In this document: piece by piece, positions 41,016 to 49,142 of the stretch
How the letters are laid out: each line of letters begins with the position of its first letter
How positions within the stretch are numbered: position 1 is the first letter of the stretch
From: Streptomyces radicis
Lineage (GTDB): Bacteria; Actinomycetota; Actinomycetes; Streptomycetales; Streptomycetaceae
Reading direction: 5' to 3'
DNA length: 54,591 nucleotides
Assembly (NCBI RefSeq): GCF_003626575.1
Contig: NZ_RBDY01000042.1
Coordinates: forward strand, 1 to 54,591
Translations under genes and position numbers: made by a program
Notes under the pieces: generated by a model
The model's database searches: none
What the model was told of the DNA's origin: nothing
The model's input: only the letters and a program-made list of their open reading frames with translations

Positions 41016-42353
41016 TCAACTCCCTTGTCGGCTCTCCAGAATGGCGGTGACCCCCACGCCGCCCGCCGCGCAGACCGACACCAGCCCCCTGACGGGTCCG
41101 CCGCCGCGCTCACCGGCGCGCTCGTGCAACTCCTTGGCCAGCGTGGCGACGATCCGCCCGCCCGTCGCCGCGAACGGGTGCCCGGTGGCCAACGACGAGC
41201 CCATGGGGTTGATCCGCGCCCGGTCCACCGCGCCGAACGCCCCCGGCAGGCCCAGGCGTTGGGTCCCGAACGCGGGATCCTCCCAGGCGGCGAGGGTGGC
41301 GAGGACCTGGGCGGCGAACGCCTCGTGGATCTCCAGCACGTCGAGGTCGGCCAGGCCGAGCCCGGCGTCGTCGAGCAGCCGGGGAACGGCGTACGCGGGC
41401 GCCATCAGCAGCCCGTCGGGCCCGTCGTCGCCCTCGACGAAGTCGACGGCCGCGGTGCGGGCGTGCGTCAGATACGCCAGCACCGGCAGGCGGCGCTCCG
41501 CGGCCCACTCCTCGCTCGCCAGCAGCACGGTGGCCGCGCCGTCGGTGAGCGGCGTGGAGTTCCCCGCCGTCATGGTGGCACCCTCTCCGCCGTCCCCTTG
41601 TCGAACGCCGAACACCGGGCGGAGCGCGGCCAGTTGCTCGGGTGTGCTGTCGGGGCGGAGGTTCTGGTCGCGGTCGAGGCCGCGGAACGGGGTGAGCAGG
41701 TCGTCGAAGAAGCCCCGCGCGTACGCGGCGGCCAGCCGCCGGTGGCTCGCCGCCGCGAAGGCGTCCTGGTCGGCGCGGGTCACGCCCCACGCCGCGGCGG
41801 TGCGCGCGGCGTGCTCGCCCATCGGGAGCCCGGTGCGCGGCTCGGCGTTGCGCGGGATCTCCGGCAGCAGATGCCGCGGGCGGAGCCCGGCGAGCGCCCG
41901 CAGCCCGCGGGGCGGCGTCCGCTCACGGCGCGCCCGGAGCAGCAGGCGGCGCAGCCCGTCGTCCAACGCCAGCGGCACGTCGCTCGCGGTGTCCACGCCG
42001 CCCGCGACGCCCGCGTCGATCTGGCCGAGCGCGATCTTGTTGGCGACCAGGATGACCGCCTCGAGGCCCGTGCCGCACGCCTGTTGCACGTCGAACGCCG
42101 GGGTGCGGTGGTCGAGCGCGCTGCCGAGCACCGTCTCGCGCGCCAGCTGGAAGTCCCTGCTGTGCTTGAGCACCGCGCCCGCCACGAACTCGCCGAGCAA
42201 CTCCCCGCGCAGCCCGAACCGTTCGACCAGCCCTTCGAGCGCGGCGGCCAGCATCTCCCCGTCGGACGCGGTGGCGTAGGGCCCGTCGGCCCGCGCGAAC
42301 GGGATCCGGTTCCCGCCGAGCACCGCCACCCGGCGCACACCCGACGCCCCCAT
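41016..42353 (-). CDS. Thiolase (acetyl-CoA C-acyltransferase, FadA2-like)
   Basis: 445 residues. Catalytic Cys93 lies in QQACGTGLEA; the C-terminal His motif is NPMGSSLATGHPFAATGGR and the second Cys is in SVCAAGGVGVT. It cleaves or forms beta-ketoacyl-CoA. The ATG at 42353 (MGASGVRRVAVLGGNRIPFA) is preferred over a GTG three codons upstream because GGAAGG is then at normal distance. It is divergent from the HMw-FabG gene, as Rv0243 (fadA2) is from Rv0242c (fabG4) in M. tuberculosis. A TetR-type operator lies between the two. Confidence 0.93.
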   Translation of the reverse strand: MGASGVRRVAVLGGNRIPFARADGPYATASDGEMLAAALEGLVERFGLRGELLGEFVAGAVLKHSRDFQLARETVLGSALDHRTPAFDVQQACGTGLEAVILVANKIALGQIDAGVAGGVDTASDVPLALDDGLRRLLLRARRERTPPRGLRALAGLRPRHLLPEIPRNAEPRTGLPMGEHAARTAAAWGVTRADQDAFAAASHRRLAAAYARGFFDDLLTPFRGLDRDQNLRPDSTPEQLAALRPVFGVRQGDGGEGATMTAGNSTPLTDGAATVLLASEEWAAERRLPVLAYLTHARTAAVDFVEGDDGPDGLLMAPAYAVPRLLDDAGLGLADLDVLEIHEAFAAQVLATLAAWEDPAFGTQRLGLPGAFGAVDRARINPMGSSLATGHPFAATGGRIVATLAKELHERAGERGGGPVRGLVSVCAAGGVGVTAILESRQGS

Positions 42354-42398
42354 GGCCCTCACCCCTTCCGGTCACCGCGGACTTGACTCATCAGTAGA

Positions 42399-42414
42399 CT
42401 TACCGCGCGGTAAG
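42399..42414. promoter_or_regulatory. Palindromic TetR-type operator (site 1)
   Basis: CTTACCGCGCGGTAAG is a perfect 16-bp palindrome of the form CTTAC-N6-GTAAG in the thiolase/FabG divergent promoter. A TAGACT -10-like hexamer (42395-42400) overlaps its left edge, and its right end runs into the FabG ribosome site (AAGGAGG, 42412-42418). The same form recurs at 45307 and 45323 next to the TetR gene, which makes that regulator the likely binder. Confidence 0.65.
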
Positions 42415-42424
42415 GAGGAAATCA

Positions 42425-43762
42425 ATGGCCGACCGGTATCTCTCCTTCGTGACCAGCCGACCTGGCGCGTTTCTCGCCCGGCGGCTCGGCCTGCCCCGAC
42501 CCGCGCCCCTGGCGCGGCACCACAGGGGGCGGCCCGTGCTCACCGGTCCCGTCGAGCTGGGCGAGGGCGAACACGCCCGCGTGGCAACGGCGTTGCGCGC
42601 GGTCCTGGCGTCCTGCGGCGCCACCGTGGAGCCGGGCGCCGCGCGGCCCGCCGCGCTGGTCTACGACGCCACCGGCATCAGGGAGAGCCGGGGGCTCGGC
42701 GCGCTCCACGCGTTCCTCGGGCCTCGCGTACGGTCGTTGGCCCCCTGCGGGCGCGTCCTGGTGGTCGGCACCCCGCCCGAGCTGACCACCACGCCACGCG
42801 AGCGCGCCGCCCAGCGCGCGCTCGAGGGCTTCGTCCGCTCGCTCGCCAAGGAGCTGCGCGGCGGCTCGACCGCCCATCTGCTCCATGTCGCCCCGGGCGC
42901 CGAGGAGTTCACCGAGTCCACCGTCCGCTTCCTGCTCTCCGCCCGCTCCGCCTACGTCAGCGGGCAGGTCGTGCGCCTCGACCCGCCCGCCGTGCCGTCG
43001 GCCGCGGCGCGGCCCGCCGACTGGGAGCGCCCGCTCGACGGCCGCACCGCGCTGGTGACCGGCGCGGCGCGCGGCATAGGCGCCGCCGTCGCCGAGGTCC
43101 TGCACCGCGAAGGGGCCCGCGTCGTGTGCCTTGACGTGCCCGGCGCTGCCGAGCCGTTGAACGCCCTCGCCGACCGGCTCGGCGGCACCGCCGTGCCCGT
43201 GGACATCACGGCGCGGGACGCCGACGCCAGGATCGAGGCGCGGGTGCGCGACGCGCACGGCGGCGGCCTCGACATCCTGGTGCACAACGCGGGGATCACG
43301 CGCGACCGCACCCTGGCCCGGATGCCCGCCGAGCAGTGGAACGCCGTCATCGACGTCAACCTGACCGCCGTCGAGCGGCTCACCGCGGCCCTCGCGCCGC
43401 TGCTGCGCGACGGCGGACGCGTCGTCGCCACCTCGTCGGTCAACGGCCTCGCCGGGGCCGCGGGGCAGACCAACTACGCGGCGAGCAAGGCGGGTTCGAT
43501 CGGCCTGGTCCAGGCGCTCGCCCCGCTGCTCGCGCCGCGCGGCATCACCGCCAACGCCGTCGCGCCCGGCTTCATCGCCACCGGCATGACGGCGGCCATG
43601 CCGTTCCCTGTCCGCACGGTCGCCGCGCGGCTCAACAGCCTCGGCCAGCCAGGGCGGCCCGTCGACGTCGCCGAGGCCGTCGCCTGGCTCGCGTCCCCCG
43701 GCTCCGGCGCGGTCACGGGCCATGTCCTGCGCGTGTGCGGCCAGTCCCTGGTGGGGGCGTGA
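42425..43762 (+). CDS. High-molecular-weight 3-oxoacyl reductase (FabG4-like)
   Basis: 445 residues, about 200 longer than ordinary FabG. Residues 1-200 are a degenerate Rossmann-like domain; about 205-445 is the active SDR domain with TGAARGIG (cofactor), HNAG, the catalytic Ser in VATSSVNG and YAASK. This is the layout of mycobacterial FabG4 (Rv0242c), an NADH-preferring beta-ketoacyl-CoA reductase. It should reduce beta-ketoacyl-CoA before dehydration by the MaoC protein encoded next (GTGA overlap). TAAGGAGG upstream gives a firm start. With the thiolase and acyl-CoA dehydrogenase of this locus it completes a full cycle for chain shortening or extension. Confidence 0.92.
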   Translation: MADRYLSFVTSRPGAFLARRLGLPRPAPLARHHRGRPVLTGPVELGEGEHARVATALRAVLASCGATVEPGAARPAALVYDATGIRESRGLGALHAFLGPRVRSLAPCGRVLVVGTPPELTTTPRERAAQRALEGFVRSLAKELRGGSTAHLLHVAPGAEEFTESTVRFLLSARSAYVSGQVVRLDPPAVPSAAARPADWERPLDGRTALVTGAARGIGAAVAEVLHREGARVVCLDVPGAAEPLNALADRLGGTAVPVDITARDADARIEARVRDAHGGGLDILVHNAGITRDRTLARMPAEQWNAVIDVNLTAVERLTAALAPLLRDGGRVVATSSVNGLAGAAGQTNYAASKAGSIGLVQALAPLLAPRGITANAVAPGFIATGMTAAMPFPVRTVAARLNSLGQPGRPVDVAEAVAWLASPGSGAVTGHVLRVCGQSLVGA

Positions 43763-44640
43763 CCGTGCCGGGTCTCGCCCGCTCCTACGCCCGCGCCCTG
43801 CTGCTGCCCCGCACGGGCCGCGGGCCGCTGCCCACCCGGGTCGTCACCGGCGCGCCCGCCGCCGCCGAGCCCGCCTCGCTGGCGCGCTACGCCGAGGTCT
43901 GCGCGTTCGCCCGCACCGACCCGCTGCCGCCCACCCACCCGCACACGGCGGCGTTCCCCCTGGCCCTCGACCTGATGACGCGGCGCGACTTCCCGTTCCG
44001 CCCGACGGGCCTGATCCACCTGGGAGTCCGCGTCGAGCAGCGGAGGCCCCTGGCCGCCGACGAGCCGCTGCGCCACCGCGTCGAGGCGGGCGGGCTCGCC
44101 CCGCACCCCAGGGGCACGGCGTTCGAGATCAGGACCACCGCGCTCGACGCCACGGGCGCCGCCGTGTGGCACTCGACCAGCACCTATCTGCGCCGGGACG
44201 GGCGGCGACGGCCCGGTGCGAGGCGTGCGCCCGACGCGCCGCGCGATGGCCCGCGCGAGGTGCCGCCCGAGGTGCCGCCCGAGGTCCAGGGCCCCGGCGA
44301 GCCCTGGGACGTCCCCGCCGACACGGGCCGCCGCTACGCCGCCGCCTCGGGCGACCGCAACCCCATCCATCTCCACCCGCTGACGGCCCGCCTGTTCGGG
44401 CTGCCAGGACCCATCGCGCACGGCATGTGGTCGCTCGCCCGCTGCCTCGCCGCCCAACAGGACGCGCTGCCGGGGGCGTTCACCGTCGAGGCCGCCTTCA
44501 GCGCCCCCGTGCCGCTGCCCGCCCGTGTGACGCTCCACGCGACCACGCCAGGCCCGTTCACCCTGCGCTCCGCCACCGGCGACCGCGTCCATCTGACGGG
44601 CCGCACACGGGCGTTGGGTCAAGGGCCTCAGGGTGCCTGA
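43759..44640 (+). CDS. MaoC-type (R)-3-hydroxyacyl dehydratase (HtdX-like)
   Basis: 293 residues with a double hotdog layout. The N-terminal half is degenerate; the C-terminal half carries the hydratase 2 motif (SGDRNPIHLHPLTARLFGLP and IAHGMWSLAR), with the catalytic Asp and His. It dehydrates 3-hydroxyacyl-CoA, the step after FabG. The GTG start overlaps the FabG stop (GTGA). The same pair, htdX-fabG4, is found in mycobacteria. A short tandem repeat encodes PPEVPPEV between the halves. Its last 13 bases overlap the end of the opposite-strand TetR gene. Confidence 0.9.
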   Translation: MTVPGLARSYARALLLPRTGRGPLPTRVVTGAPAAAEPASLARYAEVCAFARTDPLPPTHPHTAAFPLALDLMTRRDFPFRPTGLIHLGVRVEQRRPLAADEPLRHRVEAGGLAPHPRGTAFEIRTTALDATGAAVWHSTSTYLRRDGRRRPGARRAPDAPRDGPREVPPEVPPEVQGPGEPWDVPADTGRRYAAASGDRNPIHLHPLTARLFGLPGPIAHGMWSLARCLAAQQDALPGAFTVEAAFSAPVPLPARVTLHATTPGPFTLRSATGDRVHLTGRTRALGQGPQGA

Positions 44641-45293
44641 GGCGCCCAGGTCCCGCCCGCGAGCACGTCGCGCATGCCGATCCACACCATGTTCATCAGC
44701 CGCAGGGAGGCCCCGTCGGGCGGGCTGTCCGGGTGCCGCTCCATCCAGTCGGTGACCGCGTCCGCCGCGCCCACCAGCGCGTGCGCCACGAACTCCGCCT
44801 CGAACTCCCCGAGATGGTCACCCCCGTCGCTGTCCGAGATCCCCGAGGCGACCAGCGCGGTGACCTCCGCCATCACCGTCCGGCGCGCCTCCGCGAGCTC
44901 GGCGGCGATCGCCTCGCTCTGCTCGGGCGCCTGCCGGTGCAGCACCACCCAGCTGTCCCGCCGCTCCGCGACAAAGGCGAAGAACGCCGAGAGCCCCGCC
45001 CACAGCCGCAACTCCGGTGAGCCGCCCGCCCGTTGCGCCGCCTCCCTGAACGTCTCCGCCAGGCGCCGCGCCTCCCGCCGCACACACGCGACGAACAGTC
45101 CCTCCTTGGAGGTGAAGTAGAGATAGACCATCGGCTTGGAGATCCCCGCGAGCTCGGCGATCTCGTCCACCACGGCCGCGCGGTACCCGCGTTGGGAGAA
45201 GACGTGGACCGCCGCGTCGACGATCTCCCGCTCGCGCACGCTCCTCGGCACTCGGCGCTTCGGCTTGTCCTTCACCCTGGTCACCCTACCCAC
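44628..45293 (-). CDS. TetR family regulator of the fatty-acid locus
   Basis: 221 residues. The N-terminal TetR helix-turn-helix is clear (REREIVDAAVHVFSQRGYRA and ELAGISKPMVYLYFTSKEGL, about 18-65); the rest is the ligand-binding and dimer domain. The GTG at 45293 has GAGGGG just upstream. Two abutting 16-bp operators end 14 bases before it, so it very probably represses itself and the divergent SCP2-dehydrogenase genes. The same site in front of the FabG and thiolase genes puts the whole locus under its control. By analogy with other fatty-acid TetR regulators the inducer would be an acyl-CoA, which is inference. Confidence 0.92.
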   Translation of the reverse strand: MGRVTRVKDKPKRRVPRSVREREIVDAAVHVFSQRGYRAAVVDEIAELAGISKPMVYLYFTSKEGLFVACVRREARRLAETFREAAQRAGGSPELRLWAGLSAFFAFVAERRDSWVVLHRQAPEQSEAIAAELAEARRTVMAEVTALVASGISDSDGGDHLGEFEAEFVAHALVGAADAVTDWMERHPDSPPDGASLRLMNMVWIGMRDVLAGGTWAPQAP

Positions 45294-45306
45294 GTTCCCC
45301 TCATAC

Positions 45307-45338
45307 CTTACTCTCTGGTAAGTTTACTTCCTGGTAAG
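45307..45338. promoter_or_regulatory. Two abutting TetR-type operators (sites 2 and 3)
   Basis: CTTACTCTCTGGTAAG (45307-45322) is followed without a gap by TTTACTTCCTGGTAAG (45323-45338). Both have the form YTTAC-N6-GTAAG found at 42399, and their right halves share CTGGTAAG (the left one as TCTGGTAAG). The 16-base spacing puts them about one and a half helix turns apart. They lie between the TetR gene and the SCP2 gene and so can control both promoters. Confidence 0.7.
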
Positions 45339-45374
45339 GAAGGTGCGGGCGGCAGGGAGTCGGGTGAGCGGCTG

Positions 45375-45836
45375 ATGGGTGACACCGGCCTTGAGGGTCT
45401 GGAGAGCAGGGACTTCGGGGAGATCACGCCCGAGGAGTTCGCGGCGCTGGTGGGGAAGGCGTCGGGCAAGGACATCGAGCGGCTGATGCGTGGCGAGACG
45501 CGCCCGCGCGTGCTGGCCGAGATATTCGGGCGCCTGGCGGGGCAGTTCAGGCCCGAGCAGGCGGGCGGCCTCACCGCGCTCATCCGCTGGGAGATCACCG
45601 GCGACCCGGTGGTGGTGTACGAGACGACCATCGCCGATGGCAAGTGTGCGGTGGCCGAGGGCCGTTCGGACGCGGAGCCGCGCACGGTGCTCACGATGGG
45701 CGACGCGGAGTTCCTCAAGCTCGTGTCGGGGCACGGCAGTCCGGTCATGATGTTCATGGCCAGGAAGCTCAGGGTCGGCGGCGACATGGGTCTTGCCTCG
45801 GGCCTCACCCGCCTCTTCGAGATCCCCAAGGGCTGA
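45375..45836 (+). CDS. SCP2-domain sterol/lipid carrier-like protein
   Basis: 153 residues. After an acidic N-terminus (TPEEFAALVGKASGKDIERL), the region about 35-150 has the SCP2 pattern: RWEITGDPVVVYETTIADGK, a run of beta strands, then the characteristic DAEFLKLVSGHGSPVMMFMA and KLRVGGDMGLASGLTRLF. SCP2 proteins bind lipids or acyl-CoA in a hydrophobic tunnel and can hand them to enzymes. It directly precedes the acyl-CoA dehydrogenase gene and is likely cotranscribed with it from the operator-controlled promoter. The ATG at 45375 has no strong ribosome site, so the start is less certain. Confidence 0.82.
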   Translation: MGDTGLEGLESRDFGEITPEEFAALVGKASGKDIERLMRGETRPRVLAEIFGRLAGQFRPEQAGGLTALIRWEITGDPVVVYETTIADGKCAVAEGRSDAEPRTVLTMGDAEFLKLVSGHGSPVMMFMARKLRVGGDMGLASGLTRLFEIPKG

Positions 45837-45850
45837 GGGAGGGCGGGACG

Positions 45851-47065
45851 TTGAGCGGTTTCTTCCTCGACCTGACCGACGAGCAGCGCACCGTGCGCGA
45901 CTGGGTGCACGGCTTCGCCGCCGACGTCGTGCGGCCCGCGGCGGCCGAGTGGGACGAGCGCGAGGACACCCCCTGGCCGATCATCGAGGAGGCCGCCGCC
46001 ATCGGCCTCTACGGCTTCGAGTCGCTGGCCGAGATGTTCGGCGACCCCACGGGGATCACCCTCCAGCTGGCCAACGAGGAGCTGTTCTGGGGCGACGCGG
46101 GCATCGGCATGGCGCTGTTCGGCACGTCGCTCGCGGTGGCGGGCATCTTCGCCGCGGGCACCCCCGACCAGCTCGCCGAGTGGGTGCCGCAGTGCTTCGG
46201 CGACGCGAACGCCCCCCGTGTGGCGGCGTTCTGCGTCTCCGAGCCGGGCGCGGGCTCCGACGTCTCCGCCCTGCGCACGCGGGCGCGTTACGACGAGGCC
46301 AAGGACGAGTGGGTGCTCGGCGGCCAGAAGGCGTGGATCACCAACGGGGGCATCGCCGCCGTCCATGTCGTGGTCGCCTCCGTCGACCCGGAGCTGGGCT
46401 CGCGCGGGCAGGCCGCGTTCGTCGTGCCGCCGGGGACGGCCGGGCTGACCGGCGGCCGGAAGATCAGAAAGCTGGGGCTGCGCGCCTCGCACACCGCCGA
46501 TGTCTTCCTCGACGACGTGCGCGTGCCGGGCCACTGCCTGCTCGGCGGGCGCGAGCGACTCGAACGGCGGCTCGCGCGGGCGCGCGAGGGCGGCCGCGCC
46601 AAGGGGCAGGCGGCGATGGCGACGTTCGAGGTCTCCCGCCCCACCGTGGGCGCCCAGGCCCTCGGCATCGCCCGCGCGGCCCACGAGTACGCGCTCGAGT
46701 ACGCGAAGGGGCGCGAGGCGTTCGGGCGCCCGATCATCGAGAACCAGGCGATCGCCTTTCCCCTCGCCGACCTGCGCACCGAGATCGACGCGGTCCGCCT
46801 GCTGATCTGGCGCGCGGCGTGGATGGCGCGCACGGAGCGGCCCTTCCACGCGGCTGAGGGCTCGATGTCCAAGCTGCGTGCGGGCGAGCTCGCGGTGGCG
46901 GCCACGGAGAAGGCGATCCAGATCCTCGGCGGCGCGGGCTACAGCCGCGACCACCCGGTGGAGCGGATGTACCGGGACGGCAAGATCTACACGATCTTCG
47001 AGGGCACCAGCGAGATCCAGCGCCTGGTGATCGCGCGCGCGATCTCGGGCCACCCGATCCGTTGA
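45851..47065 (+). CDS. Acyl-CoA dehydrogenase (FadE5-neighbourhood type)
   Basis: 404 residues with the FAD enzyme pattern: LTDEQRTVRDWVHGFAADVV at the start, CVSEPGAGSDVSALRTRA and WITNGG (FAD/substrate loops), YAKGREAFGRPI, QILGGAGYSRDHPVERMYRD and the C-terminal FEGTSEIQRLVIAR. It makes the 2,3-double bond of acyl-CoA. The start is probably TTG at 45851: GAGGGAGGG lies seven bases before it and no ATG or GTG fits. TTG starts are rare here and would lower expression. It completes the oxidation set of this locus; the mycobacterial counterpart Rv0244c is fadE5, though I cannot prove orthology. Confidence 0.9.
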   Translation: MSGFFLDLTDEQRTVRDWVHGFAADVVRPAAAEWDEREDTPWPIIEEAAAIGLYGFESLAEMFGDPTGITLQLANEELFWGDAGIGMALFGTSLAVAGIFAAGTPDQLAEWVPQCFGDANAPRVAAFCVSEPGAGSDVSALRTRARYDEAKDEWVLGGQKAWITNGGIAAVHVVVASVDPELGSRGQAAFVVPPGTAGLTGGRKIRKLGLRASHTADVFLDDVRVPGHCLLGGRERLERRLARAREGGRAKGQAAMATFEVSRPTVGAQALGIARAAHEYALEYAKGREAFGRPIIENQAIAFPLADLRTEIDAVRLLIWRAAWMARTERPFHAAEGSMSKLRAGELAVAATEKAIQILGGAGYSRDHPVERMYRDGKIYTIFEGTSEIQRLVIARAISGHPIR

Positions 47066-47092
47066 CGGGCTCGTTCCGTTGACGGGTTCGTT
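47059..47092. repeat. Tandem 17-bp duplication over the acyl-CoA dehydrogenase stop
   Basis: CCGTTGACGGGCTCGTT (47059-47075) is followed directly by CCGTTGACGGGTTCGTT (47076-47092), one base different. The first unit contains the stop codon. It looks like a slippage duplication with no clear function. Confidence 0.7.
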
Positions 47093-47127
47093 CCGCGCAA
47101 CTCCCCTTCGGCGCACGGGTGATGGGG

Positions 47128-47436
47128 TCACCCCGGCGGCTGCGGGGTGACCTCGGCGCGGCAGACCAGGCAGCGTTCGATCCCGGTGCCGTGCTCGGCC
47201 AGCACGCGCCGCGCGTCGGCGAGGTGGAGGTCGGGCGCGCCCGGGCACCAGCAGCCCGCGCGGTGCAGCACGCCGCGCCGGGGCTCGCCAGGGGCGGTGC
47301 GCATCCACTGCACCCACCAGCGCGGCCCGTCCCGCTCCTCCGCCGCGTCGATGGCCTTCCGCACGGCGCCCAGCTGGGACTCGAGCCAGGCGGCGAGGGC
47401 CCGCAGGCGGGGCACATCGGACGGCAGATCGTTCAC
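47128..47436 (-). CDS. DUF6233 domain protein
   Basis: 102 residues: a helical N-terminus (DVPRLRALAAWLESQLGAVR), then the DUF6233 signature with WWVQWM, RRGVLHRAGCWCPGAP, the DARRVLAE helix, and a C-terminal C-LVCR pair. The family is almost confined to Streptomyces relatives and has no known function; the paired Cys and His suggest a small metal or structural site. A TACTAT hexamer ends seven bases before the GTG at 47436 and there is no ribosome site, so the message may be leaderless. Confidence 0.75.
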   Translation of the reverse strand: MNDLPSDVPRLRALAAWLESQLGAVRKAIDAAEERDGPRWWVQWMRTAPGEPRRGVLHRAGCWCPGAPDLHLADARRVLAEHGTGIERCLVCRAEVTPQPPG

Positions 47437-47556
47437 ATGTTCGATAGTAGGCCCGCCCCCGCGCCCCGGCCCGCCGGGGCGATGTCCACCGCGCGCGCTG
47501 AGCCGCGCGCCGTTGCGCCAGGCGCGCGACCTGCCGGGGGCGGCGGGGCGGTGCGC

Positions 47557-47594
47557 TTGACCTCAAGCGCTTGAAGTGCCGGAGACTCGGCCGC
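47557..47594 (+). promoter_or_regulatory. MerR-type promoter with 19-bp spacer and palindromic operator
   Basis: TTGACC (47557-47562) as -35 and GAGACT (47582-47587) as -10 are separated by exactly 19 bases. Inside the spacer lies the perfect palindrome TCAAGCGCTTGA (47563-47574). The long spacer with an internal palindrome is the hallmark of promoters that MerR regulators bend and activate. Only seven bases separate the -10 from the ATG at 47595, so transcription should start at or next to the A of the start codon, giving a leaderless message. Confidence 0.65.
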
Positions 47595-48050
47595 ATGGCA
47601 GCGACGGAGAAACGCGTGGACCGCCCGCCCCTGACGATTCAGGAGGTGTCACGGCGCAGCGGTCTGTCCGAGCCGACGCTGCGGTACTACGAGAAGATCG
47701 GGCTCATCCCCCGCGTCGACCGCGACGAGAGCAGCGGCCACCGGCGTTACGACGCCGCCACGGTGGAGACGATCGAGGCGCTTGCCTGCCTGCGGGCGAC
47801 CGGGATGAGCGTGCGCGACATGCGCGCCTACCTCCGCCACCTCGGCGGGGGACCCGGCGCCGCCGCCGAGCTGCACGACCTGTTCCGCCGCAACGTGGAG
47901 CGGGTCGACGAGGAGATCCGGCGGCTGCGCGCCCGCCAGCGCTATCTGCGGCTCAAGGCGGACCTGTGGGCCGCCAGGCGGCGCTCCGACGCCGAGGCCG
48001 AACGCCGGGCGACGGACGAACTCATCCACGGCGCGGACGCGCTTCGCTGA
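47595..48050 (+). CDS. MerR family transcriptional regulator
   Basis: 151 residues. The MerR winged helix is at about 14-82 (LTIQEVSRRSGLSEPTLRYY, EKIGLIPRVDRDESSGHRRY), followed by a long coiled dimerisation helix (NVERVDEEIRRLRARQRYLR). There is no Cys-based metal site in the short C-terminus, so the signal is more likely an organic compound than a metal. It is the first gene of an operon with the SDR reductase that begins 12 bases after its stop, under its own MerR-type promoter. It therefore probably activates itself and the reductase. Confidence 0.92.
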   Translation: MAATEKRVDRPPLTIQEVSRRSGLSEPTLRYYEKIGLIPRVDRDESSGHRRYDAATVETIEALACLRATGMSVRDMRAYLRHLGGGPGAAAELHDLFRRNVERVDEEIRRLRARQRYLRLKADLWAARRRSDAEAERRATDELIHGADALR

Positions 48051-48062
48051 GAGGGAACATCC

Positions 48063-49121
48063 ATGGACAGCACGACCCCCACGCCGAACGGCGCACGTGT
48101 TCTGGTCACCGGCGGCACCGGTTTCCTCGGAACGCACCTGGTCGACCGCCTTCTGCGCGACGGCCGCCGCGTGCGCACCACGGTCCGCACACCCACCCGC
48201 GCCGAGGAGGTCCGCGCCGCCCTCGCGACCGCGGGGACCGACCCGGGCGACCGCCTCGAGATCGTCACCGCCGACCTGTCGTCCGACGACGGCTGGCCCG
48301 AGGCCGTCGCGGGCTGCGCCGAGGTCCACCACGTCGCCTCGCCCTTCCCTGCCTCCCAGCCGGAGGACGCGGACGAGGTCATCGTTCCCGCGCGGGACGG
48401 CGCGCTGCGCGTCCTGCGGGCCGCGCGCGACCACGGGGTGCGGCGGACCGTGCTGACGTCGTCGTTCGCCGCGGTCGGCTACACGCCCAAGCCGGGTGAC
48501 ACCTACGACGAGACGGACTGGACGATCCCGTCCGCCGACCACACCCCCTACGTCCGGTCGAAAGTCATCGCCGAACGGTCGGCCTGGGACTTCGTCCGGG
48601 AGGAAGGGGGCGATCTCCAACTCACGGTGATCACCCCGACCGGCATCTTCGGCCCCGTCCTCAGCTCCCGCCTGTCTACCTCCGTCAACCTGGTCAAGGC
48701 GATGCTCGATGGCGCGATGCCCGCCGTTCCTCCCGTGGCCTTCGGCGTGGTGGACGTGCGCGACGTCGTGGACATCCATGTGCGCGCGATGGCGCACCCG
48801 GCCACCGCGGGGGAGCGGTTCCTCGCCAGCGGCGACGCCACCATGACGTTCCTCGAGCTCGCCAGGACCCTCGCCGAGCACCTGGGGGAGCGCGCCACGC
48901 GCGTGCCGACCACCGAGCTGACCGAGGAGCAGGCGCGGGAGGCGGCCCGTTCCCACGCGGACCTGCGGGGCGTGCTCAGCCAGCTGGGCCGCAGGCCGGT
49001 GCTGCGCACCGACAAGGCCCGCACCGTCCTCGGCTGGCGGCCGCGCGACCCCGAGACCACCATCGTCGAGACCGGCGACAGCCTGCTCCGCGCGGGACTC
49101 GTGCGGGATCCGGCGGCCTGA
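48063..49121 (+). CDS. NAD(P)-dependent epimerase/reductase (dihydroflavonol-4-reductase-like)
   Basis: 352 residues of the extended short-chain dehydrogenase type: the cofactor loop VLVTGGTGFLGTHLVDRLLR near the N-terminus, VHHVASPFP, the catalytic YVRSK, and VITPTGIFGP. Members reduce aldehydes or ketones or modify sterols and flavonoids. Downstream of a MerR regulator, detoxification of a carbonyl compound that also serves as inducer is plausible. GAGAGGG precedes the ATG. The closely placed VOC gene at 49143 is on the other strand and ends 21 bases from this stop. Confidence 0.9.
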   Translation: MDSTTPTPNGARVLVTGGTGFLGTHLVDRLLRDGRRVRTTVRTPTRAEEVRAALATAGTDPGDRLEIVTADLSSDDGWPEAVAGCAEVHHVASPFPASQPEDADEVIVPARDGALRVLRAARDHGVRRTVLTSSFAAVGYTPKPGDTYDETDWTIPSADHTPYVRSKVIAERSAWDFVREEGGDLQLTVITPTGIFGPVLSSRLSTSVNLVKAMLDGAMPAVPPVAFGVVDVRDVVDIHVRAMAHPATAGERFLASGDATMTFLELARTLAEHLGERATRVPTTELTEEQAREAARSHADLRGVLSQLGRRPVLRTDKARTVLGWRPRDPETTIVETGDSLLRAGLVRDPAA

Positions 49122-49142
49122 GGGACACCGCCCCGGAGGGGA

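Noticed and set aside
39095..47065. A polyketide or antibiotic cluster around the acyl-CoA ligase, thiolase, FabG and MaoC genes
   Set aside because: No ketosynthase, carrier protein or tailoring gene is present; the set matches the mycobacterial fadA2-fabG4-htdX locus of fatty-acid metabolism.
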